A stretch of DNA of 64,000 nucleotides from Azonexus sp. (GTDB lineage Bacteria; Pseudomonadota; Gammaproteobacteria; Burkholderiales; Rhodocyclaceae): the NCBI GenBank assembly GCA_030696345.1, contig JAUYSK010000028.1:124001-188000 (forward strand), read 5' to 3'. Position numbers and translations under genes: made by a program. Position 1 is the first letter of the stretch. Every line of letters begins with the position of its first letter. This document shows, piece after piece, positions 53,934 to 63,151 of the stretch. A model generated the notes under the pieces. The model did no database searches. It was not told the origin of the DNA and worked only from the letters and a program-made list of their open reading frames with translations.

Positions 53934-54734
53934 TTATGCGTTGGAACCGACCAGCTCGGCATAGGCCGAGTGGTTGTGAATCGACTCGAAGTTTTCCGAA
54001 GCCACCTTCCAGTCGGAAATGCGTGGCTCATTCATCAGGCGGAGCGCAATGTCGCGCACCAGATCTTCGACAAATTTCGGGTTGTCGTATGCGCGCTCGG
54101 TCACATACTTTTCATCCGGGCGCTTGAGCAGCCCAAAGACCTCGCAGGAAGCCTCTTCCTCGGCGAAGCGCACCAGTTCCTCAATCGCCATTGCCGAGCG
54201 CAACTTCGCCTCCAGCGTGATGTGTGAGCGCTGGTTGTGGGCGCCATATTCAGAGATCTTCTTGGAGCACGGGCACAGGCTGGTCACTGGCGCCACCACG
54301 CGCAGCGTCAGGCTGGCTTGCTGCCCTGCCGGCTGTTCGATAAGCAGCGTCACGTCATAGTCCAGAAGGCTTTCAACGCCGGAAACCGGGGCCGCCTTGC
54401 GAATAAAGTAGGGGAAGGCCAGTTCGATGCGGCCGCTCCTGGCATCAAGGCGCAGCAGCATCTCTTCCAGCATGCGGAACAGGCCATCCTGGGTCAGCGC
54501 CTCGCGACGACCTTCAAGTAGCTCAACAAACCGGGACATGTGGGTGCCCTTGACCTCGGGCGACAGGCCGACCGTCATCGTCAGGTTGGCGACGGTACTG
54601 ACCAGTTCGCCACTGGCGGTTGCCAGTTGCAGCGGGTAGCGCAAGCCCTTGACGCCGACGTTCTGAATCGCCAGACAGCGGATGTCTGCAGTGGCCTGCA
54701 CATCAGGGAGGAAAAAGTGATCGGGTGCGTTCAT
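53934..54734 (-). CDS. folE2: GTP cyclohydrolase FolE2 (type IB)
   Basis: [37 protein letters not shown]. Confidence 0.95.
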   Translation of the reverse strand: MNAPDHFFLPDVQATADIRCLAIQNVGVKGLRYPLQLATASGELVSTVANLTMTVGLSPEVKGTHMSRFVELLEGRREALTQDGLFRMLEEMLLRLDARSGRIELAFPYFIRKAAPVSGVESLLDYDVTLLIEQPAGQQASLTLRVVAPVTSLCPCSKKISEYGAHNQRSHITLEAKLRSAMAIEELVRFAEEEASCEVFGLLKRPDEKYVTERAYDNPKFVEDLVRDIALRLMNEPRISDWKVASENFESIHNHSAYAELVGSNA

Positions 54735-54765
54735 GGCAAAGGCTCCTGGGGGTTGGGGCGCGGAC

Positions 54766-55323
54766 TTACTTGAGAAACTCGTCAATCTTCTTCAGAAAAT
54801 CCTCGTCTTCCGGCTTGGTAAAGCTGCCGAAGGCCAGAACTTTCGTGGCGTCGCGATTGATCAGGTATTTGTGGAAATTCCATTTCGGCCGGCTGTCGGT
54901 GATTTCGGCCAGCTTCAGGTAGAACGGATTGGCCTTCTTGCCCTTGACCACGGTCTTGCCGAGCATCGGAAATTCGACGCCATAGGTCATGCGACAGAAG
55001 TCGGCAATTTCCTTGTCGCTACCCGGCTCCTGATCGCCAAAATCGTTGGACGGAAAGCCAAGAACGACCAGCCCCTTGTCCTTGAGCCGGGCATAAATTT
55101 TTTCCAGACCGTCATATTGCGAAGTAAAGCCGCAGTAACTCGCCGTATTGACCACCAGAATAACTTTCCCCTGGTACTGGCAAAGCGATTGCGGCTTGCC
55201 ATCAACCAGACCTGGGAAGGAATGGTTAAGCAGCGCCGGGCATTCGGCCGCACTGGCGGCCGGTACGATGCCAACAATCAGCAGGCCTGCAATGCCCAGC
55301 CAACGTTTCAAGTCATGAACCAT
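54766..55323 (-). CDS. Glutathione peroxidase with N-terminal signal peptide
   Basis: [57 protein letters not shown]. Confidence 0.92.
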   Translation of the reverse strand: MVHDLKRWLGIAGLLIVGIVPAASAAECPALLNHSFPGLVDGKPQSLCQYQGKVILVVNTASYCGFTSQYDGLEKIYARLKDKGLVVLGFPSNDFGDQEPGSDKEIADFCRMTYGVEFPMLGKTVVKGKKANPFYLKLAEITDSRPKWNFHKYLINRDATKVLAFGSFTKPEDEDFLKKIDEFLK

Positions 55324-55341
55324 GTCCAACTCCTTATCTAA

Positions 55342-55356
55342 TTTGTCCTAGACAAA
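55342..55356. promoter_or_regulatory. Perfect palindrome TTTGTC-CTA-GACAAA in the divergent intergenic region
   Basis: Near-identical site TTTGTTTAGGACAAA at 55416-55430, adjacent to the regulator start codon. Confidence 0.65.
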
Positions 55357-55393
55357 CAGAACATTTGTTCGTAAGATAACCATCAATCAACTT

Positions 55394-55426
55394 CCTGTCA
55401 ACAATTTGTCTAACTTTTGTTTAGGA
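55394..55426. promoter_or_regulatory. Three tandem 11-bp direct repeats; first overlaps the -35 box of the leftward promoter
   Basis: cctgtcaacaa|tttgtctaact|tttgtttagga; minus-strand TTGACA (55401-55396), 17-nt spacer, TATCTT (55378-55373). Confidence 0.65.
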
Positions 55427-55431
55427 CAAAA

Positions 55432-56337
55432 ATGAATACTCCCTGTTTCAATATTGGTGCGGTCGAACGCGACACCGGACTCTCCAAGGACGTCCTGCGC
55501 ATGTGGGAGCGCCGCTATGGCTTCCCGACGCCTGACCGCGACAGCAACGGGGAACGTAGTTACCCGGCCCCTCAGGTCGAGCGCCTCCGCCTGATCAAAC
55601 GCCTGATGGATGCGGGTCATCGGCCGGGCAAGCTGATTGCAACGCCGATGGAAGAACTGACCACGCTGGCACCGCGACGTTCAGTCCAAGCGACGACCAA
55701 TGAAACCGCCGGCACAGACGAACTCAATGAACTGCTCGCGCTGATCAAGCAAAACGACGGTACGGGTTATCAGCAGGCCATGCTGCAGCGCCTCGCCCGT
55801 CAAGGCTTGCAGCGTTTTGTCCAGGACACGATCGCCCCGCTCACCCGCCGGGTTGGCGAAGCCTGGGAAGATGGCAGCTTCGAAGTTTTTGAAGAACACT
55901 TGTTTACCGAGTTGACCAAGCGTCTGCTGCGCCAGGCCATCTCCAGCCTGGCCGGTGGCAACCAGGGGCCGCGCGTCCTGCTGACCAGCGTGCCGGACGA
56001 GCAGCACGTCATCGGCCTGCTCATGGTTGAAGCGCTGTTTGCCCTTGAAGGCGCCGAATGCATCCCGCTCGGCACCCAGATGCCCCTGCTAGAAATCGCC
56101 CGGGCCGCCAGCGCCCACAAGGCCGACGTTGTCGCGCTGTCGTTTTCGGTTGCCTTCCCGCAACGGCAGATCCCTGGCCTGCTGCAGCAATTGCGTCAGG
56201 TGCTGCCTGCCGAAGCTGAACTCTGGGCCGGCGGCGGCGGCGTCCAGCGACTGGGAAAACTCGATGGCATCCTTGTGCTGACTGGCTTTGACAGTGCCAT
56301 TTCAGCCCTGACAAACTGGCGCAAGAATCACCAGTAA
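55432..56337 (+). CDS. MerR-family regulator with cobalamin-binding domain (LitR/CarH-like)
   Basis: MerR HTH FNIGAVERDTGLSKDVLRMWERRYGFPTPDR; Wx9EH = WEDGSFEVFEEH; ExHxxG = EQHVIG; SFSV; GGGG. Confidence 0.92.
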   Translation: MNTPCFNIGAVERDTGLSKDVLRMWERRYGFPTPDRDSNGERSYPAPQVERLRLIKRLMDAGHRPGKLIATPMEELTTLAPRRSVQATTNETAGTDELNELLALIKQNDGTGYQQAMLQRLARQGLQRFVQDTIAPLTRRVGEAWEDGSFEVFEEHLFTELTKRLLRQAISSLAGGNQGPRVLLTSVPDEQHVIGLLMVEALFALEGAECIPLGTQMPLLEIARAASAHKADVVALSFSVAFPQRQIPGLLQQLRQVLPAEAELWAGGGGVQRLGKLDGILVLTGFDSAISALTNWRKNHQ

Positions 56338-56415
56338 GCCGGAGACACTGGCAAAAGCAGCCGAAAATCCTGCCGCCCCACTAAAATGGCGGCTCACTTT
56401 CGGATATCACCCGCC

Positions 56416-56904
56416 ATGACCTACGCCGCCCCCAGCTTTGAAACGAAAATTTGCTCCCCGGAGCAGTTGACCGCAAGAGCCGCCCAAATCGCCCGCCCAC
56501 TGGTCTTCACCAACGGCTGTTTCGACATCCTGCATCGCGGTCACGTGACTTACCTGGCCCAGGCCGCTGCACTCGGTACCAGCATGGTCGTCGCGCTCAA
56601 TAGCGATGCTTCCGTCAAGCGCCTCGGCAAGGGCGACGACCGCCCGGTCAATACGCTGGAAGATCGCCTGGCCGTGATGGCTTCGCTGGGTTGCGTCGCA
56701 CTCGTCACCTGGTTCGACGAAGACACCCCACTCCAGCGCATTCTCGAATGCCGGCCAGAAATCCTGGTCAAGGGCGGCGACTGGCCGGTCGAAAAAATCG
56801 TCGGCTGCACCGAGGTACTGGGCTGGGGCGGAACAGTGCACTCCATTCCCTTCATCCACCAGAAATCGACCACGGCGCTGCTCGACAAAATCCGCAAGCT
56901 GTAG
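56416..56904 (+). CDS. rfaE2: D-glycero-beta-D-manno-heptose 1-phosphate adenylyltransferase (stand-alone)
   Basis: VFTNGCFDILHRGHVTYLAQA; GDDRPVNTLEDR. Confidence 0.9.
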   Translation: MTYAAPSFETKICSPEQLTARAAQIARPLVFTNGCFDILHRGHVTYLAQAAALGTSMVVALNSDASVKRLGKGDDRPVNTLEDRLAVMASLGCVALVTWFDEDTPLQRILECRPEILVKGGDWPVEKIVGCTEVLGWGGTVHSIPFIHQKSTTALLDKIRKL

Positions 56905-57317
56905 CACAAAGGCGCCCGCAGGCACCTTTGTAATTTTGGCCATTTGCATTCCGAGGTTGGAAGCCGATCGCCAAACACACCTCAGCAACACGCTGAGGTG
57001 TGCAATATAGGGTTGGAAAGCGAAATGCTAGCTGCCTCAAAGCGCTTTTAGGAGACATTCGGTTTTGAGTGGTCGCTGACCCCAAGGTGCCCATACCGGC
57101 CAGCCAGCTTTCGCCAGAGCAGCCGGTCGGCAAAATTTAAACCATGCGAACCGGATGCCCTCAAAGCAGCCACTGGGTACACACGAATAGACGGATAGTC
57201 GCGCCTCAATAGCAACACGAGGACTGGCATAAGCGACCAGATTTCCCCGCTTGGCGGTGGAATCGGCCATGATAGCGACCTGTCGTTTCTCCGCCAAAGA
57301 GATCAAGAAAGGGCCTC

Positions 57318-58109
57318 ATGTCCGTTAAGGATTTCACCGCGCATCGGCAACTGAGAAAGAAGGCCGAATCACCGCTTCCGCGGATATCAAAAGGGCTGGC
57401 ACCCGTTGATACCTTCGCGAGATTGCTGCACGAGCTTCGCGTCCATCAGGTTGAACTGGAGATGCAGAACGACGAACTTCGTGCCGCACAGGTTGAATTA
57501 GCAAAAATGCGCGACCGATATGTTGATCTCTTTGAGTTCGCGCCGATTGCCTACATCACACTCACCACTTCCGGTGAAATCGCTAGCATCAATCAGACCG
57601 GTGCATCCCTGTTGCAAGCAGACCGCAGGCGACTGCGCGGCCTGCTACTTGAAAAATTCGTTATGGCCGACGACCAGGCTATATGGCGACGTTTTTGGAA
57701 CCATCCATGGGAGCATGGGCACCAACAAACGTGCGAACTGACGATGTTAAGACGGGACGGAACGTATTTCTTTGGCAGCCTGTGTGCTGCCCTCGTCTCT
57801 GGCGTAGATGGGCTTCCTGAATTGAGAATTGCCTTGACGGACATCTCTGACAGGAAAAACGCTGAACAAGCACGCCGTAAATTTGAGGCACGTTTGAGCA
57901 AGCTCACGAAGCGCGAAAGAGAAATATTGGCACTTGCCCTTTCTGGTATGACCAACAAGGACATTTCGGCGCGTCTGCAAATTAGTCAGCGTGCCGTGGA
58001 GAACTATCGGTCTCGTATTCACGCCAAAACCGAATCGGTGTCGTTGTTGGAACTCTCTCATCAAGTGGCAACCGCCGGGATGGCGCTTGATGAGATCAAT
58101 CAGCCTTGA
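57318..58109 (+). CDS. PAS domain-LuxR-type HTH regulator
   Basis: FEFAPIAYITLTTSGEIASINQTGASLL; LTKREREILALALSGMTNKDISARLQISQRAVENYRSRIHAK. Confidence 0.88.
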   Translation: MSVKDFTAHRQLRKKAESPLPRISKGLAPVDTFARLLHELRVHQVELEMQNDELRAAQVELAKMRDRYVDLFEFAPIAYITLTTSGEIASINQTGASLLQADRRRLRGLLLEKFVMADDQAIWRRFWNHPWEHGHQQTCELTMLRRDGTYFFGSLCAALVSGVDGLPELRIALTDISDRKNAEQARRKFEARLSKLTKREREILALALSGMTNKDISARLQISQRAVENYRSRIHAKTESVSLLELSHQVATAGMALDEINQP

Positions 58110-58255
58110 TTGCTGATTAGCGTGGCATTGGACATGTTTCGCGTTTAGTGCCATTCAGCACCACCTTGAAATAACCATGAACTGGTGCGTAAACCGATCT
58201 TTTGCGAGTTGATGGATTAGGGTCAAATGATGACTCTATCCAACAGGTTTCAACT

Positions 58256-58441
58256 ATGCCTCTTTCGCCCTGCCCGTACTGTGGTGAAACCGACATCAAT
58301 GTGATGGAGGTTGATATACAAAAATGGTCCGTTGTCTGCGACGCTTGCCAAGCATCTGGCTCGATGATGCTGACCAAGGCTACTGCCATTGAAGCGTGGG
58401 AACGTGTGGCAGGTGAGAAATTCAGAATCTTGCGATCCTGA
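58256..58441 (+). CDS. Lar-like restriction-alleviation zinc-ribbon protein
   Basis: CPYCGETDINVMEVDIQKWSVVCDACQASGSMMLTKATAIEAWERVAG. Confidence 0.7.
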   Translation: MPLSPCPYCGETDINVMEVDIQKWSVVCDACQASGSMMLTKATAIEAWERVAGEKFRILRS

Positions 58442-58558
58442 AGCTGAACTTAGGAAATTCGCTACAGAGAGTCGATTGGTTGAATCCGCAAGTGATTGCT
58501 GCCATTGGGCTTGATTGAAATTTAGGTAAGACCACAGATACCAAGAAAGAAAGCGCAA

Positions 58559-58936
58559 GTGGCCTACAGACATGATTGGTTGCCCAATGGTGCTCACATA
58601 AAGTTTTGGGGAGAGACCTCTGGTGATGAGATTGACGAGGCTATCGAGCACATCAGAAACAGCCCTGATCTCGCTAAGTTGGCCTATGTAATTGCCGATT
58701 ACCTTGGAGTCACTGAGTTTCACGTAACCCGCTACCAGATCCTACTTGTAGCGGCTCACGATCACTGGATGGGAGATGCCAACGCTAACCTAAAGATTGC
58801 CCTTGTAGGCTGCCAGGCTAGAATTCTCGAAGCATTCCGGCACTATTCCGAATCGGCCGTCATCAAAGAAACCTTTGTGGTTCGCACCTTCACCAACCTT
58901 GAAGATGCTAGTCATTGGGCCTCGGGCCAACAATAG
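58559..58936 (+). CDS. Hypothetical protein (possibly STAS/SpoIIAA-like)
   Basis: 125 aa ORF with GTG start in an AT-richer segment. Confidence 0.5.
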   Translation: MAYRHDWLPNGAHIKFWGETSGDEIDEAIEHIRNSPDLAKLAYVIADYLGVTEFHVTRYQILLVAAHDHWMGDANANLKIALVGCQARILEAFRHYSESAVIKETFVVRTFTNLEDASHWASGQQ

Positions 58937-58993
58937 TTGGTGATTGAGCTGATTTTTTAATTCCACTTTGCTCAGGTGGAGTCAAGGGCGGAT

Positions 58994-61900
58994 TCAATCC
59001 GTCAAATTGCAACAATGGTCCGCTTGGACACGAATAATTTCCCGCGCATTGACAAAGTCGAACTGCCGAATCTGTCGCTCAAGAGCATCGCAGGAAGGCC
59101 CCAGAGCGCCTCGCAATTTTGTGGCATTGAGATCGAACAACGCAATTGCGGCGGTGTCGCTTTGCGCCAGCAACGCGTCGAGTTCAGCCAATATCTGCAT
59201 TAGGTCCTGCAGGTCTTGCGCCGATGTGGCAAGTGACGCTGACAAAGTCGGCGCCTCGTCAGGTGAGTCATGTTGCTCAAGGCTATGCGGAGTTTTTCTC
59301 GCGGTCGTTGCCGGCAGCCATTTCAGCAAGGTCGCGTAGAGCACGTCCGGTGCGACTGGCTTGGCAACGAAGTCGTTCATGCCGGCCTCTTCGCAGGCGC
59401 GGCGATCTTCGGCGAAGGCGTTGGCCGTCATGGCGAGAATGGGCGTATTTTCGCGTCCGGTCAGGGCTCGAATGGCGCGGGTGGCCTCAAGGCCATCCAT
59501 GTTCGGCATTTGCATGTCCATCAGGATCAGGTCGAAGTCAGTCAGACTGGCCTTGTTCAGAGCTTCCTGGCCATCGACAGCGATTTCTACCACCAGCCCC
59601 GCTCCGTGCAGCAATTCCAGCGCAATCTCGCGGTTGATGGCATTGTCTTCGGCCAGCAGGATGTTTTTGTCGCCATGGAGACGACGCAGGCGAGATTCCG
59701 GGCTGGCGGATGTTTCGTTCTCCCCCGGCTCATTGGGCATGATGCCGTGACCGCGCTGCAGGTGAGCCGTGAACCAGAAAGTGCTGCCGACACCCGGCGT
59801 GCTCTCGACGCCGACTTCGCCACCCATCAATCGTGCCATGCGTTGGGTAATGACCAGGCCAAGGCCTGTTCCCCCATAGTTGCGCGTGGTCGAAGCATCT
59901 GCCTGCTCGAAAGCCTTGAATAGTCGGGTAAGTGCCTCCGGCGCGATACCGATGCCGGTATCTTTGACCTCGAAGCGGACCAGCAAATCGTTGTCGTTGT
60001 CAGCGAGTAGTTTGGCGCGCAGGGTAATCACGCCTTTATCGGTAAATTTGACGGCATTGCCGGCAAAGTTAAGTAGTGCCTGGCGCAGGCGGGTCGGGTC
60101 ACCGCGCAGCCAGAGCGGAACGGCATCCCGGTCAAGTTCGATCTGCAAGCCCTTGTCACGCGCCGAATAGCCAATGATGGAAGCGACATTGTCGAGAATT
60201 GCCGATAGATGAAAATCCCTGCTCTCAAGTTGCATCTGCTCGGCTTCGATCTTGGAGAGGTCGAGGATGTCATTGATGATCGACAGCAGGTGTTGGCCAG
60301 CGCCCTGTATCTTGTCGAGGCGATCGATCTGCAAGGGGGTGGCGCCATTGTGCCGCAGGATATGGGTAAGGCCGATGATGGCATTGAGCGGGGTGCGGAT
60401 TTCGTGGCTCATGTTGGCCAGGAACTGTGATTTTGCCCGACTGGCTGCTTCTGCCTGCTGGCGTGCCATGGTCAGCTCCATCGTGCGCTGTTCGACAATT
60501 TCTTCCAGATGGTGCCGATGCTCGTCCAGCTCCTGCCCGAGTCGCTTCTTCTCGGTGATGTCTTCCTTGACGGCGACGTAATGGGTGATCTGACCATCGG
60601 CCTGACGCAATGGCGTGATGATGGCAAACTCGATGTACTCGCTGCCATCCTTGCGCTTGTTGTGGAACTCGCCTTTCCATGGCTTGCCCTGATTCAGGCT
60701 GTCCCATAGGGAAACGAAAGTCTCGGGCGGCGTTTTTCCCGAGTTCAGGATACGCGGGTTTTGCCCGAAAGCTTCTTCCCGGCTGTAGCCGGTGTTGCTG
60801 ACGAAGCTCTGATTGACGTACTGAATTTCACCCGCCAGATTGGCAATGGCGATGCTCTCCGGGCTTTGTTCGACGGCCAGCAAAAACTGTTGCAATGACA
60901 GTTCGCGCTGTTTCAGTTTTTCCAGCAGACGGTTGAAGCCGCCGATCAACTCGCCAATTTCGTCATGATGGAGGATCGGCAAGACTTCGGCGGCGTTGCC
61001 ACTATCTGCCTGCGTAGCCAGTGAGCCGGCGGTGAGCAACAGCGGTGCCAGTTGGCGCCGCAACATCCACCAGGTTATCGAACCGGCCAGTAGCGTCAGG
61101 AAAATTGCCGCAAGCAACAGGCGTTGCTGCATTTCGCCAATGGGCGCAAAGGCTCTCTCGGTTGGCAAGGCGACAACGACATACCAGCCTGCAGCGGGAA
61201 TTTTCCTGGAAGATGCCAGTACTTCCACCCCTTTGGGATTAACCAGAATGGCGGTGTCCCCGTCGCCCTGAATGAACTGATCAAGGGCGAGGTTGACACC
61301 CGGCGCAGGGAGCTGCGCCATGATCCGGCTTTTGTCGGAGGCAACAACAATTTGGCGATGCTGAGGTGCGATCAAGAGCAACTCGCCTCCATTGCCGAAA
61401 TGCTTTCCCTCAATCTTGTTCAGAAAATTGTCCTTGCTCAGGTCAATGACTGCAGAGAGGGCACCGATTACCACCCCCTGCGTATCGCGAATAGGTGTGC
61501 CCATGGAGACAACCGGCGCAGCCATAACTCGGCCCATGATCGGCTGGCTGACTGTTGCCTTCCCGTCCTTGAGGGCCGCGACAATATGGTCCCGGTACAT
61601 GTAGTTGAGGCCGATCCGCGGGATTGAGGTAGGAACGGAGGCAATCGCAGTGCCGTCAAGGCTGGTGACGAAGGCGCCGGCATTGAAGAGAGTGCGCAGA
61701 ATCACGCGTTGTTCCAGCTCTGCCTGAAGTTCCGTCTTGTCCACCATGAACGGCGCAACCGAGGTAGCCACTTTTTCCATTGCATCGAAGCGCAGCATCA
61801 GGTCGTCGTTGATCGATGCTGCAACAAACGAAGCGGCCGATACCTGCTGTTCACTCAACAGCTTTTCCATGTCGTCATGCAGAATGCGGCTGGCGTAGAA

Positions 61901-62023
61901 AGCCAAAGCCCAGATGCTGACGACAAAAATGGCCAGCGTGAATAACGTGATCCGCGTTTTGAGCGAACGTGAGAGAAAGTTTTCCCGAGTCATGTTTGAG
62001 GATTCACTGAGCTTCGATGTCAC
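58994..62023 (-). CDS. Hybrid sensor histidine kinase (Cache-HAMP-PAS-HisKA-HATPase-REC plus Hpt-like tail)
   Basis: [68 protein letters not shown]. Confidence 0.93.
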   Translation of the reverse strand: MTSKLSESSNMTRENFLSRSLKTRITLFTLAIFVVSIWALAFYASRILHDDMEKLLSEQQVSAASFVAASINDDLMLRFDAMEKVATSVAPFMVDKTELQAELEQRVILRTLFNAGAFVTSLDGTAIASVPTSIPRIGLNYMYRDHIVAALKDGKATVSQPIMGRVMAAPVVSMGTPIRDTQGVVIGALSAVIDLSKDNFLNKIEGKHFGNGGELLLIAPQHRQIVVASDKSRIMAQLPAPGVNLALDQFIQGDGDTAILVNPKGVEVLASSRKIPAAGWYVVVALPTERAFAPIGEMQQRLLLAAIFLTLLAGSITWWMLRRQLAPLLLTAGSLATQADSGNAAEVLPILHHDEIGELIGGFNRLLEKLKQRELSLQQFLLAVEQSPESIAIANLAGEIQYVNQSFVSNTGYSREEAFGQNPRILNSGKTPPETFVSLWDSLNQGKPWKGEFHNKRKDGSEYIEFAIITPLRQADGQITHYVAVKEDITEKKRLGQELDEHRHHLEEIVEQRTMELTMARQQAEAASRAKSQFLANMSHEIRTPLNAIIGLTHILRHNGATPLQIDRLDKIQGAGQHLLSIINDILDLSKIEAEQMQLESRDFHLSAILDNVASIIGYSARDKGLQIELDRDAVPLWLRGDPTRLRQALLNFAGNAVKFTDKGVITLRAKLLADNDNDLLVRFEVKDTGIGIAPEALTRLFKAFEQADASTTRNYGGTGLGLVITQRMARLMGGEVGVESTPGVGSTFWFTAHLQRGHGIMPNEPGENETSASPESRLRRLHGDKNILLAEDNAINREIALELLHGAGLVVEIAVDGQEALNKASLTDFDLILMDMQMPNMDGLEATRAIRALTGRENTPILAMTANAFAEDRRACEEAGMNDFVAKPVAPDVLYATLLKWLPATTARKTPHSLEQHDSPDEAPTLSASLATSAQDLQDLMQILAELDALLAQSDTAAIALFDLNATKLRGALGPSCDALERQIRQFDFVNAREIIRVQADHCCNLTD

Positions 62024-62026
62024 TCA

Positions 62027-63121
62027 TCAGCCGGCGTCACGGTAGCGTTCGGCAATGGCGACGAAATCGTCAAAGTTGCTGAGAAAGACATCGGCTACGT
62101 CGGGGTCGAAATGCTGGCCGCGGGCATCAGCAATGATGGCGCGGGCTTCGTCGTAACTCATCGCGGGTTTGTAGACGCGCGGCGTGATCAGTGCGTCAAA
62201 GACATCGGCCAGCGCCATCAGTCGGGCTGATACGGCAATGGCTTCGCCGGCCAGACCATCGGGGTAGCCACTGCCATCCCATTTTTCATGGTGCCAGTGC
62301 GCGACCTCCTTGGCGAGCCCGAGAAAAGCCAGGGGCATCTCCATGTCGCGCTCGACTCGTTCAATGGCTTCGCTGCCCAATTGTGCGTGCGTTTTCATGA
62401 TGACCCATTCGTCCGGGGTCAGCTTTCCGGGCTTGAGCAGGACCTGGTCGGGAATTCCAACCTTGCCGATATCGTGCAGGGGCGCCGAGCGCGCCAGCAG
62501 CTTGATGAAGGTTTCGGTGAGCGTCTCCACGAAGCGCGGATGTTGCCTTAGCCCGTTGGCCAGTCGCTGGACATAGCCCTGAGTGCGCAGGATATGGTCG
62601 CCGGTTTCCGGGTCGCGGGTTTCCGCCAGGTGGGCCAACGCCCGAATGGTGGCGAGTTGCGTATGATCGTTCTCGGCCATTCGCCGGGCTACTTCAGCTT
62701 CGAGGACCGCATTTTCATTCTTCAGCCAGTCGCGGGCCTGCTTTGCTTCGAGCTGGGTGCGCACCCGAGCCAGCACAACGGCCGGCTTGATCGGTTTGGT
62801 GATGTAGTCGGTCGCGCCAAGTTGCAGACCACGCTCTTCATCTTCAGCGCCGCTCAGTGCTGTTAGAAAAACCACCGGGATGTCGCGCGTCGCATCGCTC
62901 TCGCGCAGTCTGGCCAGTACCTCATAGCCATCCATGCCCGGCATCATGACGTCGAGCAGAATCAGGTCAGGTTTCTGTTGACCATTTGCCACCTGCAGGG
63001 CAGCGGCGCCAGAGGTTGCCGCGAGTACGCGATATTGTGGTTGCAGAAGGCCGTTCAATACGCTCAGGTTTTCGGGCGAGTCGTCGACAATCAGGATGAT
63101 GGAGCGGGTTTCGGCAAGCAT
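62027..63121 (-). CDS. Response regulator with HD-GYP output domain
   Basis: REC ILLDVMMPGMDGYEVL; HDIGKVGIPDQVL; HHEKWDGSGYPDGL. Confidence 0.93.
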   Translation of the reverse strand: MLAETRSIILIVDDSPENLSVLNGLLQPQYRVLAATSGAAALQVANGQQKPDLILLDVMMPGMDGYEVLARLRESDATRDIPVVFLTALSGAEDEERGLQLGATDYITKPIKPAVVLARVRTQLEAKQARDWLKNENAVLEAEVARRMAENDHTQLATIRALAHLAETRDPETGDHILRTQGYVQRLANGLRQHPRFVETLTETFIKLLARSAPLHDIGKVGIPDQVLLKPGKLTPDEWVIMKTHAQLGSEAIERVERDMEMPLAFLGLAKEVAHWHHEKWDGSGYPDGLAGEAIAVSARLMALADVFDALITPRVYKPAMSYDEARAIIADARGQHFDPDVADVFLSNFDDFVAIAERYRDAG

Positions 63122-63151
63122 CGTTGAATACTCAGGTCGCGCCGGATTGTT

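Noticed and set aside
52719-54227. 502-aa plus ORF
   Set aside because: Antisense to the FAD oxidoreductase and folE2.
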